64,000 nucleotides of DNA from Pseudomonas eucalypticola (GTDB taxonomy: Bacteria > Pseudomonadota > Gammaproteobacteria > Pseudomonadales > Pseudomonadaceae): positions 3,752,501 to 3,816,500 of the forward strand of contig NZ_CP056030.1 of NCBI RefSeq assembly GCF_013374995.1, written 5' to 3'. Positions 1 through 8,674 of this stretch are shown here, piece by piece (within the stretch, counting starts at the first letter, position 1; every line of letters begins with the position of its first letter). The position numbers and the translations under genes are program-made. The notes below the pieces were generated by a model, which worked only from the letters and a program-made list of their open reading frames with translations, searched no databases and was not told the DNA's origin.

Positions 1-584
1 TGCGCGGCAGTCGCCAGGGCCTCTTCCAGCAACTGGTCAGCCGCGACGATACGCGCCACCACGCCGGCACGCTCGGCTTCCACCGCGTCCATCAGCCGAC
101 CCGTCAGGCACAGCTCCATGGCCTTGGCCTTGCCGACGGCATGGGTCAGGCGCTGGGTGCCGCCCATGCCCGGCAGTACGCCCAGCTTGATTTCCGGTTG
201 GCCGAACTTTGCCGTGTCTGCGGCCAGGATGAAGTCGCACATCAGCGCCAGTTCACAACCGCCGCCCAGGGCGAAGCCGGCCACGGCGGCGATCATCGGC
301 GTGCGACGGTTGGCGATGCGGTCGGTCTCGCTGAACAGGTCGTCCAGGTAGATCTGCGGGTAGGTGCGCTCGGCCATTTCCTTGATATCGGCGCCGGCGG
401 CGAACGCTTTGGCCGAACCGGTGAGCACGATGCAGCCGATGTCGCGGTCGGCATCCAGGGTGTCGAGGGCCTGGTTCAATTCGCTGATCAACTGGGCGTT
501 GAGGGCATTGAGCGCCTCGGGGCGGTTGAGGGTGATCAGTGCGACACGGCCACGGGTTTCCAGCAGCAGGGTTTGGTACGCCAT
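1..584 (-). CDS. fadB1x: Enoyl-CoA hydratase (crotonase family), 3' part cut by window edge
   Basis: Hydrates trans-2-enoyl-CoA to 3-hydroxyacyl-CoA in beta-oxidation, in the cytoplasm. The first 194 codons are present; the C-terminus lies beyond base 1. Visible crotonase marks are NRPEALNAL near the N-terminus, the oxyanion-hole stretch [15 protein letters not shown] (about residues 100-115) and the catalytic-Glu segment [20 protein letters not shown]. The start is ATG at 584-582 with GGAGA upstream. It is the last visible gene of a minus-strand run (dehydrogenase, thiolase, acyl-CoA dehydrogenase, hydratase), 15 nt after the acyl-CoA dehydrogenase. The order matches the P. putida fadB2x-fadAx-acyl-CoA dehydrogenase-fadB1x cluster as I remember it, so the symbol is an inference from synteny. 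Confidence 0.9.
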   Translation of the reverse strand, partial: MAYQTLLLETRGRVALITLNRPEALNALNAQLISELNQALDTLDADRDIGCIVLTGSAKAFAAGADIKEMAERTYPQIYLDDLFSETDRIANRRTPMIAAVAGFALGGGCELALMCDFILAADTAKFGQPEIKLGVLPGMGGTQRLTHAVGKAKAMELCLTGRLMDAVEAERAGVVARIVAADQLLEEALATAA

Positions 585-599
585 GGAGCGTTCTCCGTC

Positions 600-1727
600 T
601 TACAGGTTGCGCGCAATGACCATGCGCTGGATGTCGCTGGTGCCTTCGTAGATCTGGCAGATACGCACGTCGCGGTAAATGCGTTCCAGCGGGAAGTCAT
701 TGAGGTAACCATAGCCACCCAAGGTCTGCAATGCGTCTGAACAGGCCTTTTCGGCCATTTCCGAGGCAAACAGCTTGGCCATTGACGCCTCCACCAGAGC
801 CGGCTGCCCGGCATCGCGCAGGGCTGCGGCGTGATAGACCATTTGCCGGGCGACGCTGATCTGGGTATGCATGTCGGCCAGCCGAAAGGCCACGGCCTGG
901 TGCTCGATCAAAGGCTGGCCGAAGCTGGTGCGCTCGCGGGCGTAGTCCCGTGCCGCCTCGAACGCCGCCCGTGCCATGCCCACGGCCTGGGCGGCGATGC
1001 CGATGCGCCCGCCTTCGAGGTTGGCCAGGGCGATCTTGTAGCCCTGCCCTTCGCTACCCAGCAGATTGGCGGCGGGCACGCGCAGGTCGTCGAACACCAG
1101 TTGGCAGGTGTCGCTGGCATGCAGACCGAGCTTTTCCTCCACCCGTACCACCTGGTAGCCGGGGCTGTCGGTGGGCACGATGAAGGCGCTGATGCCGCGC
1201 TTGCCCGCTTGTGGGTCCGTGACGGCGAAGACGATGGTCATGCCGGCGTTGCTGCCCGAGGTGATGAACTGCTTGCTGCCGTTGATCACGTAGTGGTCGC
1301 CGTCCCGCCTAGCACGGGTGCGCAGGTTGCTGGCGTCGGAACCCGCCTGGGCCTCCGTCAGGGCAAACGCCCCGAGCATGCCGCCGCTGGCCAGGGGCTG
1401 CAGGTACTGAGCCTTCTGCGCCTCGGTGCCGAACGTGAGAATAGGCACGCAGCCCACCGAGTTGTGCACGCTCATGATGGTGGAGCACGCACCGTCACCG
1501 GCGGCGATTTCTTCCAGGGCCATGGCATAGGCCAGGTACCCGGTGTCGCAACCGCCCCACTGCTCAGGCACCAGCATGCCGAAAAAACCCAGCTCGGCCA
1601 TTTCCGCCAGGGCTTCACGGGGGAAGGTGTGGTCGCGGTCCCACTGGGCTGAGAAAGGCTTCAGGCGTTCCTGGGCGAAGTGGCGGGCAGCCTCGCTGAT
1701 CTGGCGTTGCTCTTCATTGGCTAGCAT
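600..1727 (-). CDS. Short/branched-chain acyl-CoA dehydrogenase
   Basis: FAD enzyme that oxidises an acyl-CoA to the 2-enoyl-CoA and passes electrons to ETF. The 375-residue length is normal for the short-chain class. Family signatures are seen in order: [20 protein letters not shown], the FAD-binding [13 protein letters not shown] (about residues 120-135), QFITSG, and the C-terminal [16 protein letters not shown] whose Glu is the catalytic base position of short-chain and butyryl-CoA dehydrogenases. It ends 15 nt before the hydratase and starts 9 nt after the thiolase, so co-transcription is likely. The substrate (butyryl, isobutyryl or 2-methylbutyryl) cannot be read from sequence alone. 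Confidence 0.93.
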   Translation of the reverse strand: MLANEEQRQISEAARHFAQERLKPFSAQWDRDHTFPREALAEMAELGFFGMLVPEQWGGCDTGYLAYAMALEEIAAGDGACSTIMSVHNSVGCVPILTFGTEAQKAQYLQPLASGGMLGAFALTEAQAGSDASNLRTRARRDGDHYVINGSKQFITSGSNAGMTIVFAVTDPQAGKRGISAFIVPTDSPGYQVVRVEEKLGLHASDTCQLVFDDLRVPAANLLGSEGQGYKIALANLEGGRIGIAAQAVGMARAAFEAARDYARERTSFGQPLIEHQAVAFRLADMHTQISVARQMVYHAAALRDAGQPALVEASMAKLFASEMAEKACSDALQTLGGYGYLNDFPLERIYRDVRICQIYEGTSDIQRMVIARNL

Positions 1728-1736
1728 GCAAGCTCC

Positions 1737-2924
1737 TTAATACACACATTCGAGGGCCAACGCGGTGGCTTCACCGCCACCGATGCAAAGGGCGGCGATG
1801 CCCCGTGACAAGCGGCGCTGACGCAGGGCATGAATCAGGGTCACCAGGATGCGTGCCCCCGAAGCGCCAATGGGGTGGCCCAGGGCGCAGGCGCCGCCGT
1901 GCACATTGACCTTGCTGTGGGGCAGGTCCAGCGCCTGCATGGCGGCCAGGGTGACCACCGCAAAGGCCTCATTGATCTCGAACAGGTCGACACTGGCCAG
2001 GTCCCAGCCGGTGCGGCTGACCAGGCGTTCAATGGCGCCGATGGGCGCGGTGGGAAACAGCCCCGGGGTGTCGGCAAAGGTGGCGTGGCCGTGGACGATC
2101 GCCAGCGGCGCCAGGCCTCGGCGCTCGGCTTCACTGCGGCGCATCAGCACCAGCGCGGCGGCGCCGTCGGAGATCGAGCTGGCGTTGGCCGCCGTCACCG
2201 TGCCGCCGTCGCGAAAGGCCGGCTTGAGGCCAGGGATCTTGTCCAACCGCGCCTTGGGCGGTTGTTCATCGTCACAGATCCGGCGTGACTCTTTGCCTGC
2301 CTGCACGGTCAGGGGCACGATCTCGTCCTTGAAGTGGCCACCGCTGATGGCCTGCTGGGCACGGGTCAGGGACGCGACAGCGAAGTCGTCCTGCTGCTGG
2401 CGGCTGAAACCCAGGGCCTGGGCGCAGTCTTCAGCGTAGGTGCCCATCAACCGGCCGGGTTCGTAGGCATCTTCCAGGCCATCGAGAAACAGGTGGTCCA
2501 GCACCCGGCCGTGGCCCATGCGGTAACCGGCGCGGGCTTTGTCCAGCAGATACGGGGCGTTGGACATGCTCTCCATGCCCCCGGCCACCACCACGCGGGC
2601 GCTGCCGGCCAGCAACTGGTCATGGCCGAGGATGACCGCTTGCATCCCGGAGCCGCACATCTTGTTCAAGGTGGTGCACGGGGTGCCCTTGTCCAGGCCA
2701 GCGCCAAGGGCGGCCTGGCGCGCCGGGGCCTGGCCGAGGCCGGCGGACAGCACGCAGCCCATCAGCAGCTGGTCCACCGCGTCGCTGCCCAATGAGGCAC
2801 GGCTGACGGCGGCGCGGATGGCTTCGGCACCCAACTGCGGTGCGGAAAGGGTTTTGAGGTCGCCCTGCAGGCCACCCATGGGCGTGCGGGCAGCGCTGAC
2901 GATGACGATGGGATCGATGTTCAT
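1737..2924 (-). CDS. fadAx: Acetyl-CoA C-acetyltransferase (thiolase)
   Basis: Cleaves 3-ketoacyl-CoA to acetyl-CoA and a shortened acyl-CoA (or condenses two acetyl-CoA). 395 residues, the usual thiolase length. The acylated Cys is in LNKMCGSGMQAV (about residue 89), the His is in GGACALGHPIGASG, and the second catalytic Cys is in LCIGGGEATALALE near the end. The reading frame stays open further upstream to 3038, but that extension overlaps the preceding dehydrogenase. MNIDPIVIVSAARTPMG at 2924 is the canonical thiolase N-terminus, with GGGAGAG just upstream, so I chose it. Middle gene of the beta-oxidation cluster, 16 nt after the SDR gene. Confidence 0.93.
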   Translation of the reverse strand: MNIDPIVIVSAARTPMGGLQGDLKTLSAPQLGAEAIRAAVSRASLGSDAVDQLLMGCVLSAGLGQAPARQAALGAGLDKGTPCTTLNKMCGSGMQAVILGHDQLLAGSARVVVAGGMESMSNAPYLLDKARAGYRMGHGRVLDHLFLDGLEDAYEPGRLMGTYAEDCAQALGFSRQQQDDFAVASLTRAQQAISGGHFKDEIVPLTVQAGKESRRICDDEQPPKARLDKIPGLKPAFRDGGTVTAANASSISDGAAALVLMRRSEAERRGLAPLAIVHGHATFADTPGLFPTAPIGAIERLVSRTGWDLASVDLFEINEAFAVVTLAAMQALDLPHSKVNVHGGACALGHPIGASGARILVTLIHALRQRRLSRGIAALCIGGGEATALALECVY

Positions 2925-2940
2925 GGGGCTCTCCCGGGAA

Positions 2941-3708
2941 TTATCTGGCGGCCATGCGCAGGGCGCCGTCCAGGCGAATGACTTCGCCGTTGAGCAGGCG
3001 GTTTTCGACGATGTGCCGTACCAGCGCGGCGTATTCACCGGGGTGGCCGAGCCGCGGCGGGAACGGCACGCCAGCGGCCAGGGAGCTGCGAACTTCCTCG
3101 GTCATGCCGGCCATCATGGGCGTCTCGAACACGCCCGGGGCAATGGTCATCACGCGAATGCCAAAGCGCGCCAGCTCTCGGGCGGCGGGCAAGGTCAGGC
3201 TGACGATGGCGCCTTTGGACGCGGCATAGGCGGCCTGGCCGATCTGGCCGTCGTAGGCCGCCACCGAGGCGGTGTTGATGATGATGCCGCGCTCGCCGTC
3301 TTCGCCGGGCGCGCCTTCGGCCATGGCCACGGCTGCCAGACGCATCAGGTTGAAGCTGCCCACGACGTTGATCTCCAGCACGCGGCTGAAACTGTCGAGG
3401 CCGTGGGGGCCCTCCTTGCCGAGGATCTTCTCGCCAGCGACCACCCCGGCGCAGTTGACCAGGCCGTGCAGGCCGCCGAAGGTGCTGACCGCCAGGTCGA
3501 CGGCCGCCTGGGCCTGGTCTTCGCGGCGGATGTCAGCCACGGCATGACGAGCCGTGGGGCCGAGCTTTTGCGCCTGGGCAGCGACGGCCTCGGCATTGAG
3601 GTCTACAAGGACCACGTTGGCGCCCGCCTCGGCCAGCAACTGCGCCGTGGCAGCACCAAGGCCCGAGGCAGCGCCGCTGACCATGAAAGTCCGTTGTGCG
3701 ATAAGCAT
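2941..3708 (-). CDS. fadB2x: SDR-family 3-hydroxyacyl-CoA dehydrogenase (HSD10-like)
   Basis: NAD-dependent short-chain dehydrogenase expected to oxidise 3-hydroxyacyl-CoA to 3-ketoacyl-CoA, feeding the thiolase encoded next. 255 residues. The dinucleotide motif [16 protein letters not shown] lies at about residues 10-25, LVNCAGV is the NAG-type motif, and [12 protein letters not shown] carries the catalytic Tyr-x3-Lys. The C-terminal half closely follows the HSD17B10 type ([27 protein letters not shown]). The frame is open to 3810, but [12 protein letters not shown] at 3708 with GGAAG upstream is the plausible start. First gene of the catabolic run and 76 nt downstream of the AraC gene on the same strand. 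Confidence 0.9.
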   Translation of the reverse strand: MLIAQRTFMVSGAASGLGAATAQLLAEAGANVVLVDLNAEAVAAQAQKLGPTARHAVADIRREDQAQAAVDLAVSTFGGLHGLVNCAGVVAGEKILGKEGPHGLDSFSRVLEINVVGSFNLMRLAAVAMAEGAPGEDGERGIIINTASVAAYDGQIGQAAYAASKGAIVSLTLPAARELARFGIRVMTIAPGVFETPMMAGMTEEVRSSLAAGVPFPPRLGHPGEYAALVRHIVENRLLNGEVIRLDGALRMAAR

Positions 3709-3784
3709 GGAGCGCTTCCTTATTGTTGTGAACGTCTCCCTGAAATATGGCCCCGGCCCGGCACGGCGGCAATGGTCAAAGCGC

Positions 3785-4795
3785 TCAGGGGGCGTGAGCG
3801 GTTTGGCCACCGGCGCCCAGGATCAGGCTGCGATAGTGCCCGGGGCTGGCGCCGGTCCATTTGCGAAAAGCCTTGTAGAACGAACTGGCATCGGCAAAGC
3901 CCAGGCGTTCGGCGATGGCCTCGAACGGCACGTGCGCTTCGGCCAGCCAGGCCACCGCCAGCTCGCGACGCACACTGTCCTTGAGGCGTTGCCAGGTCTG
4001 GCCTTCGTCGGCCAGCCGCCGGCGCAAGGTGGCCGCCGACAGTTGCCACTGGCGTGCCGCAGCCTCGGCCTCCGGCCAGCCGTGGGGCGGTTGTTGGCGC
4101 AACCACTGGCGCACCTGGCGGGCGAAGCTATCGGGGTCGCGGTACTTGACCAAGATGTTGCCCGGGGCGCGGTTGAGGAAGCGTTGCAGGTCGGCTGGGG
4201 TGCGGCGCACCGGCAGGTCCAGGCAATCGGCGGCGAAGATGATGCGTGTGCGCGGCCGCTCGAAGCGCAGGTTATCGGAGAACATCACCCGGTAGTCGTC
4301 GCAGTAGTCCGGCGCCGGCCCGCGCAGTTCAACCGCCAGGATCGGGATGCGGCGCCCGGCCAGCCAGCACGCCACGCCATGAACGATCATCCAGTAGGTG
4401 AAATAGGTGAAGGCCCGGCGCGGTGGCAAGGCGCTGTCGTCGATGACGATCTCGGCCAGGCTTTGCTGGCGTTGCAAGGTGGCGGGCAGGTCCTTGAGCA
4501 TCAGCGAGAGAAAGCCCAGGGCGGCGTCCAGCGCGGCCGCCAGGGTGGGCTGGGCCATGGCGCAGCGGCACAGGAAGGCCAGGCTGCCGGCGCGCAGGGG
4601 GCGCGGGTCCATGCCGAAGAATTCGTCGTCGGTGTCGCGGGCGATCTGGCGCCACAGGCGCGCGTAAGCCAGCACGGGCACGCGGGCCTGCATCGGGTCG
4701 ATGCCGGCGTTGGCCAGCGCGGCACTGGGCGCGGCCGCGGCCTGCTGCAAGGCTTCGCGGACCATGTGCATCGAGATGGTGTCTTTTTGCGCCAT
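3785..4795 (-). CDS. AraC-family transcriptional regulator
   Basis: About 336 residues. The N-terminal half resembles the arabinose-binding-like ligand domain of OruR/MmsR-type Pseudomonas AraC regulators ([38 protein letters not shown]). The C-terminal about 100 residues carry two helix-turn-helix motifs, the second as [20 protein letters not shown] followed by GASPGHYR. It sits just upstream of, and in the same direction as, the acyl-CoA degradation genes, so it is the best candidate for their activator. The start is uncertain: ATG at 4795 has no strong Shine-Dalgarno, and an in-frame TTG at 4810 is the alternative. Confidence 0.88.
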   Translation of the reverse strand: MAQKDTISMHMVREALQQAAAAPSAALANAGIDPMQARVPVLAYARLWRQIARDTDDEFFGMDPRPLRAGSLAFLCRCAMAQPTLAAALDAALGFLSLMLKDLPATLQRQQSLAEIVIDDSALPPRRAFTYFTYWMIVHGVACWLAGRRIPILAVELRGPAPDYCDDYRVMFSDNLRFERPRTRIIFAADCLDLPVRRTPADLQRFLNRAPGNILVKYRDPDSFARQVRQWLRQQPPHGWPEAEAAARQWQLSAATLRRRLADEGQTWQRLKDSVRRELAVAWLAEAHVPFEAIAERLGFADASSFYKAFRKWTGASPGHYRSLILGAGGQTAHAP

Positions 4796-4954
4796 GGAAC
4801 TGCTCGACAAGGTGGACAGTCCATCCTAACAGCGATAACGCCGCGTGTGACGGGCGCGCCCGGTCCTGCAGGGTGCGGTGCTGATTTTTTACAGTGGGAT
4901 CAAGGCGAAAGCGGTACAGTTGGCCGGTTGAATTTTCCATGGCGAGGACGCCCC

Positions 4955-5962
4955 ATGCTTCGTGTTTCCGCACTCATTCTTTCCTGCCTGCTGGCCGCTG
5001 GCGCCCAGGCCACCGAGCCCCCGGCGCCGGTCTACGGCCAGGAACTGCAAGGCTTCGACTACCCCTACCCGCTCAAGCATTTCGAATTCGAGTCCCAGGG
5101 CAAGTCCCTGCAAATGGGCTACATGGATGTACCCGCCAAGGGCCACGCCAACGGTCAGACCTTGTTGCTGATGCACGGCAAGAATTTCTGTGCCGCCACG
5201 TGGGACACCTCCATCAAGGCCCTGACCGACGCCGGCTATCGCGTGGTGGCCGCGGACCAGGTCGGTTTCTGCACCTCCAGCAAACCTGAGAATTACCAGT
5301 ACAGTTTCCAGCAATTGGCGACCAACACCCACGCCCTGCTGGCCTCCCTGGGCATCGACAAGGTCACCGTGCTGGGCCATTCCACCGGCGGCATGCTCGC
5401 CACCCGCTATGCCCTGCTCTACCCCGGGCAGGTGCAGCGCCTGGCCATGGTCAACCCCATCGGCCTGGAAGACTGGAAAGCATTGGGCGTGCCTTATCGC
5501 ACCGTTGACCAGTGGTTCGCACGCGAAGCCAAACTCACTGCCGACGGCATCCGCAGCTATGAACGCAGCACCTATTACGCCGGGCGCTGGAAGCCGGAAT
5601 TCGAACGCTGGGTGACCATGCTCGCGGGCCTCAATCAGGGCCCGGGGCACAACCTGGTGGCGTGGAACTCGGCGCTGATCTACGACATGATCTTCACCCA
5701 GCCAGTGGTCTATGAGTTCAAGGACCTGAAGATGCCGACCCTGCTGCTGATCGGCGACGCCGACACCACTGCCATCGGCAGCGACATCGCGCCCCCCGAG
5801 GTCAAGGCGCGCATCGGTCATTACAACGTGCTGGGCAAACAGGCCGCCCAGGTCATTCCCCACGCCACCCTGGTGGAATTCCCCGGCCTGGGCCACGCCC
5901 CGCAAATGGAACAACCCGAGCAATTCCACAAGGCCCTGCTGGCCTGGTTATCGAAGAACTGA
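4955..5962 (+). CDS. Secreted alpha/beta hydrolase
   Basis: 335 residues with a cleavable signal peptide (MLRVSALILSCLLAAGAQA). The alpha/beta-hydrolase fold is clear: HGKNFCAATWD is the oxyanion loop, the nucleophile elbow is LGHSTGGMLATRYAL (Ser), the acid is probably in LLIGDADTTA, and the His is in FPGLGHAPQMEQ. Serine hydrolases of this kind act on esters, lactones or epoxides; the substrate cannot be inferred. It is divergent from the AraC gene and 17 nt upstream of the 2-hydroxyacid dehydrogenase, so the two probably form an operon. An upstream open frame extends to 3554 but is antisense read-through of the AraC gene and was discarded. Confidence 0.9.
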   Translation: MLRVSALILSCLLAAGAQATEPPAPVYGQELQGFDYPYPLKHFEFESQGKSLQMGYMDVPAKGHANGQTLLLMHGKNFCAATWDTSIKALTDAGYRVVAADQVGFCTSSKPENYQYSFQQLATNTHALLASLGIDKVTVLGHSTGGMLATRYALLYPGQVQRLAMVNPIGLEDWKALGVPYRTVDQWFAREAKLTADGIRSYERSTYYAGRWKPEFERWVTMLAGLNQGPGHNLVAWNSALIYDMIFTQPVVYEFKDLKMPTLLLIGDADTTAIGSDIAPPEVKARIGHYNVLGKQAAQVIPHATLVEFPGLGHAPQMEQPEQFHKALLAWLSKN

Positions 5963-5979
5963 ACTCAAGGAGCAATGGT

Positions 5980-6927
5980 ATGCGCATAGCCGTGATCGAT
6001 GACTGGCAAGACGTCGCCAGTGACGTGGTGGACTGGGCCCCGCTGCGTGCGCTGGGCCAGGTCGATTTCCTGCCCGACTACCCCGCCGACAACGAAGCCC
6101 TGGTGGCACGCCTGCTGCCCTACGACGTGATCTGCGTGATGCGCGAGCGTACTCTTTTCGACGCCGAGCTTATCCGGGGGCTGTCCAACCTCAAGCTGCT
6201 GGCCACGGGCGGCATGCGCAACGCGGCCATCGACCTGGCCGCGGCCAACGCCCTGGGCGTGCAGGTGGTAGGCACCGAGAGCTACAAGCACGCCGCTCCG
6301 GAGTTGACCTGGGCGCTGATCATGGCCTCTACCCGCAACCTGCTGGCCGAGGCCGCGTCGCTGCAATCGGGCGGCTGGCAGATCGGCCTGGGCGGTGACC
6401 TGCACGGCAAGACCCTGGGCATCCTCGGCCTGGGCAGCATCGGTGAAAAAGTGGCGAAATTCGGCCAGGCGTTCGGCATGAAGGTCATCGCCTGGAGCGA
6501 GAACCTGACCGCCGAGCGCGCCAGCAGCGTCGGCGTGACCTGGGTCAGCAAGCAGGAGCTGTTTGCCCAGGCCGACGTGCTCAGCGTGCACCTGGTACTG
6601 AGCGAGCGCACTCGCGGGCTGGTGGACCGCGAAGCGCTGGGCTGGATGAAACCCCGTGCGCTGCTGGTGAACACCGCCCGCGGCCCGATCGTCGACGAGG
6701 ACGCGCTGGTGGAGGCGCTCAAGGCCAACCGCCTGGGCGGCGCGGCGCTGGATGTGTTCAGTGTCGAGCCCCTGCCGGCCAATCACCCGTTCCGTACCCT
6801 GCCCAACGTTCTGGCCACCCCCCACGTGGGCTACGTCAGCGCCAACAACTATCGCGTGTTCTACGGCCAGATGATTGAAGACATCCTGGCCTGGCATGAC
6901 GGCCAGCCCATTCGCCTACTGGCCTGA
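5980..6927 (+). CDS. D-2-hydroxyacid dehydrogenase family protein
   Basis: NAD(P)-dependent dehydrogenase of the D-isomer-specific 2-hydroxyacid family, 315 residues. The Rossmann motif is LGILGLGSIGEKVAKFGQAF (about residues 145-165). The catalytic Arg is in LLVNTARGPIVDEDAL, the Glu in DVFSVEPLPANHPF and the His in VLATPHVGYVS, in the usual order. AAG GAG stands before the ATG. It follows the secreted hydrolase by 17 nt, so it may reduce or oxidise a 2-oxo/2-hydroxy acid connected with that enzyme, but this is inference. It converges with the DinB-family gene, whose 3' end overlaps by 12 nt. Confidence 0.9.
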   Translation: MRIAVIDDWQDVASDVVDWAPLRALGQVDFLPDYPADNEALVARLLPYDVICVMRERTLFDAELIRGLSNLKLLATGGMRNAAIDLAAANALGVQVVGTESYKHAAPELTWALIMASTRNLLAEAASLQSGGWQIGLGGDLHGKTLGILGLGSIGEKVAKFGQAFGMKVIAWSENLTAERASSVGVTWVSKQELFAQADVLSVHLVLSERTRGLVDREALGWMKPRALLVNTARGPIVDEDALVEALKANRLGGAALDVFSVEPLPANHPFRTLPNVLATPHVGYVSANNYRVFYGQMIEDILAWHDGQPIRLLA

Positions 6928-7503
6928 CCACACCTGGGCTTCGGTCCAGCCCAGCTCGGCGAAGTCCTGGGCGCGCAAATGCGCTTCACCTTCGCAGAAG
7001 AATTCGTCGAGCTGGGGCGGTTTGATGTCGGTTTCCGCGAGCATGGCGTGTACCTGGCCACGGTGGTGGATCTGGTGTTCGAACAGGTGCGACAGCAGGC
7101 GCAAGCGGGTATCGCGCTGGGTACGATCGGGGCGCAGGATGGTCACGTAGCGGCCCAGACTGTCGTCCTTGAGCAACCGGCAGCAGGCAATCAGGCGATG
7201 GTCGGCCTGGGCCTGCTCGCGGTGCAGCGCCAGGCAAGTGTCAAACGGCTCTTCGGGGTCGAAGAAGCGCTGGCTGTCCAGCTCCGGCGGCTCGCCAGCC
7301 TGTTCGCACTCCAGCGCCTGCAGGTAGAACCAGTCCACTGTGAGGGTGTGGTTGAGCGTGGCCTTGATCGAGGGGAAAAAACTGCTGCGCGGTGCCAGGA
7401 ACTCGTCCTGGCTCAGTTGCAGGCAGGCCTTGTACAGCCGGTGGTTGGCCCAGCCATTGTTGTAGGCCATGGTCAGCAGATGATGCGACAGGAGGTCGGC
7501 CAT
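6916..7503 (-). CDS. DinB-family protein
   Basis: 195-residue DinB/YfiT four-helix-bundle protein. These bind a divalent metal through a His triad; here LNHTLTVDWFYLQALE supplies the first His and LLSHLFEHQIHHRGQVHAML the later pair. Many family members are damage-induced proteins or thiol S-transferases, and the specific role is unknown. The start is ATG at 7503; a GTG immediately before it (7506) is also in frame. The gene begins about 10 nt after the zapE stop, so translation is likely coupled to zapE. Its 3' end overlaps the convergent dehydrogenase by 12 nt. Confidence 0.88.
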   Translation of the reverse strand: MADLLSHHLLTMAYNNGWANHRLYKACLQLSQDEFLAPRSSFFPSIKATLNHTLTVDWFYLQALECEQAGEPPELDSQRFFDPEEPFDTCLALHREQAQADHRLIACCRLLKDDSLGRYVTILRPDRTQRDTRLRLLSHLFEHQIHHRGQVHAMLAETDIKPPQLDEFFCEGEAHLRAQDFAELGWTEAQVWSGQ

Positions 7504-7513
7504 CACGGTGTCT

Positions 7514-8617
7514 TCAGCTGAAACGTTGCAATTGCATCTCCCGCAGCCGGCTCAGGGTACGCCGGAACGGGAACGACAGATACCCTTGAGTGTAGAGTCC
7601 CTCCAGCGCCACCCGTGCTTCGATGTACAACGGCACCCGGCGGTCGTAGCACTCGTCCACCAGGGCGATGAAGCGGCGCACGCCGTCGTCGTTGGCCGAC
7701 AATTGCGGGAGTTCCCGATCCCCGGCCGCCACCCGTTCGGCGGCATCTTCGGTGCCACGGGCGATCTTCGCCGGCCGTTGCCGGGCACCCAGTTCCGGTA
7801 CTTCACCCAGCAGAATCGCACTGAAGCGGTCGCACAGTTGCATGAAATCCATGGCCGCCCAGGGTTGCTCGCACACTTGCTCGTAGGTGCACCACAGGGT
7901 GTGCTCGCTGGCCCGCACCACGGGCAACTGCCGGTAGCCCACCGGGATAGGTTCGTCGCTGGCGGGCTGGTCGCCGCTCAACTGGACGAACGCCCCGGCC
8001 AGCGCCTCGGGTTCGTTGACCCAGTAGCGCTGCAGCGTGGTGCCTGGGTGCAGGCGGTGGTCCTGCTCGCCGTCCACCGCCAGTACCTGCATGTGCGCCT
8101 CGATGGCGGCGATGGCCGGCAGGAAGCGGTCGCGGTTGAAGCCGTCGGCATACAGCTGCGCCGGTGGCTGGTTGGAGGTCGCGACCACCGTCACCCCCGC
8201 GTCGAACAGCGCCGACATCAGGCCGCCCAGGATCAAGGCGTCGGCAATGTCGGTGACGAAGAACTCGTCGAAGCACAATACCCGGATCTCGCTGGCCAAC
8301 TGGGCGGCCAGCGCCTGCAGCGGGTCACGTGTGCCGTTGAGCTGGAACAGATGCTGGTGCACCCACGCCATGAAATGGTGGAAATGCTGACGCCGGGCAG
8401 GCACGGTCAGGCAGCGGTGGAACAGGTCCATGAGCCAGGTCTTGCCCCGGCCAACCGGCCCCCACAGGTACAGGCCCTGGCAAGGCTCACCGGCTTGCAG
8501 GGCCTCGAAGCAGGCTTGCAGGGCCTGCACGGCGCGCTGCTGGGCAGGGTCGGGGGCGAAGTCGCGATCAGCGAGGGCGTGCTCGTAAGCGGCCTGGGGC
8601 GAGCGTGGGAATAGCAT
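7514..8617 (-). CDS. zapE: Cell division protein ZapE (AFG1-like ATPase)
   Basis: 367-residue AAA-type ATPase associated with FtsZ ring constriction. Walker A is GPVGRGKTWLMDLFH (about residues 72-86), Walker B is VLCFDEFFVTDIADA, followed by LVATSNQPP-like sensor sequence (VATSNQPPAQLYADGF). Length and motif order match ZapE/YhcM. The C-terminal FIALVDECYDRRVPLYIEA is also typical. In most pseudomonads a canonical zapE lies near the ribosomal protein rplM, so this one, paired with a DinB gene and lacking that context, may be a paralogue. The start is ATG at 8617; upstream lies the 119-bp repeat array. Confidence 0.92.
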   Translation of the reverse strand: MLFPRSPQAAYEHALADRDFAPDPAQQRAVQALQACFEALQAGEPCQGLYLWGPVGRGKTWLMDLFHRCLTVPARRQHFHHFMAWVHQHLFQLNGTRDPLQALAAQLASEIRVLCFDEFFVTDIADALILGGLMSALFDAGVTVVATSNQPPAQLYADGFNRDRFLPAIAAIEAHMQVLAVDGEQDHRLHPGTTLQRYWVNEPEALAGAFVQLSGDQPASDEPIPVGYRQLPVVRASEHTLWCTYEQVCEQPWAAMDFMQLCDRFSAILLGEVPELGARQRPAKIARGTEDAAERVAAGDRELPQLSANDDGVRRFIALVDECYDRRVPLYIEARVALEGLYTQGYLSFPFRRTLSRLREMQLQRFS

Positions 8618-8674
8618 GTGACATCCTGTGCAATGGGCTCTGACACAGCGATTCTACGGCATCACCCACGCTCA

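Noticed and set aside
3554..4954. N-terminal extension of the secreted hydrolase back to 3554.
   Set aside because: It would overlap the AraC and SDR genes antisense and would remove the clear signal peptide at 4955.
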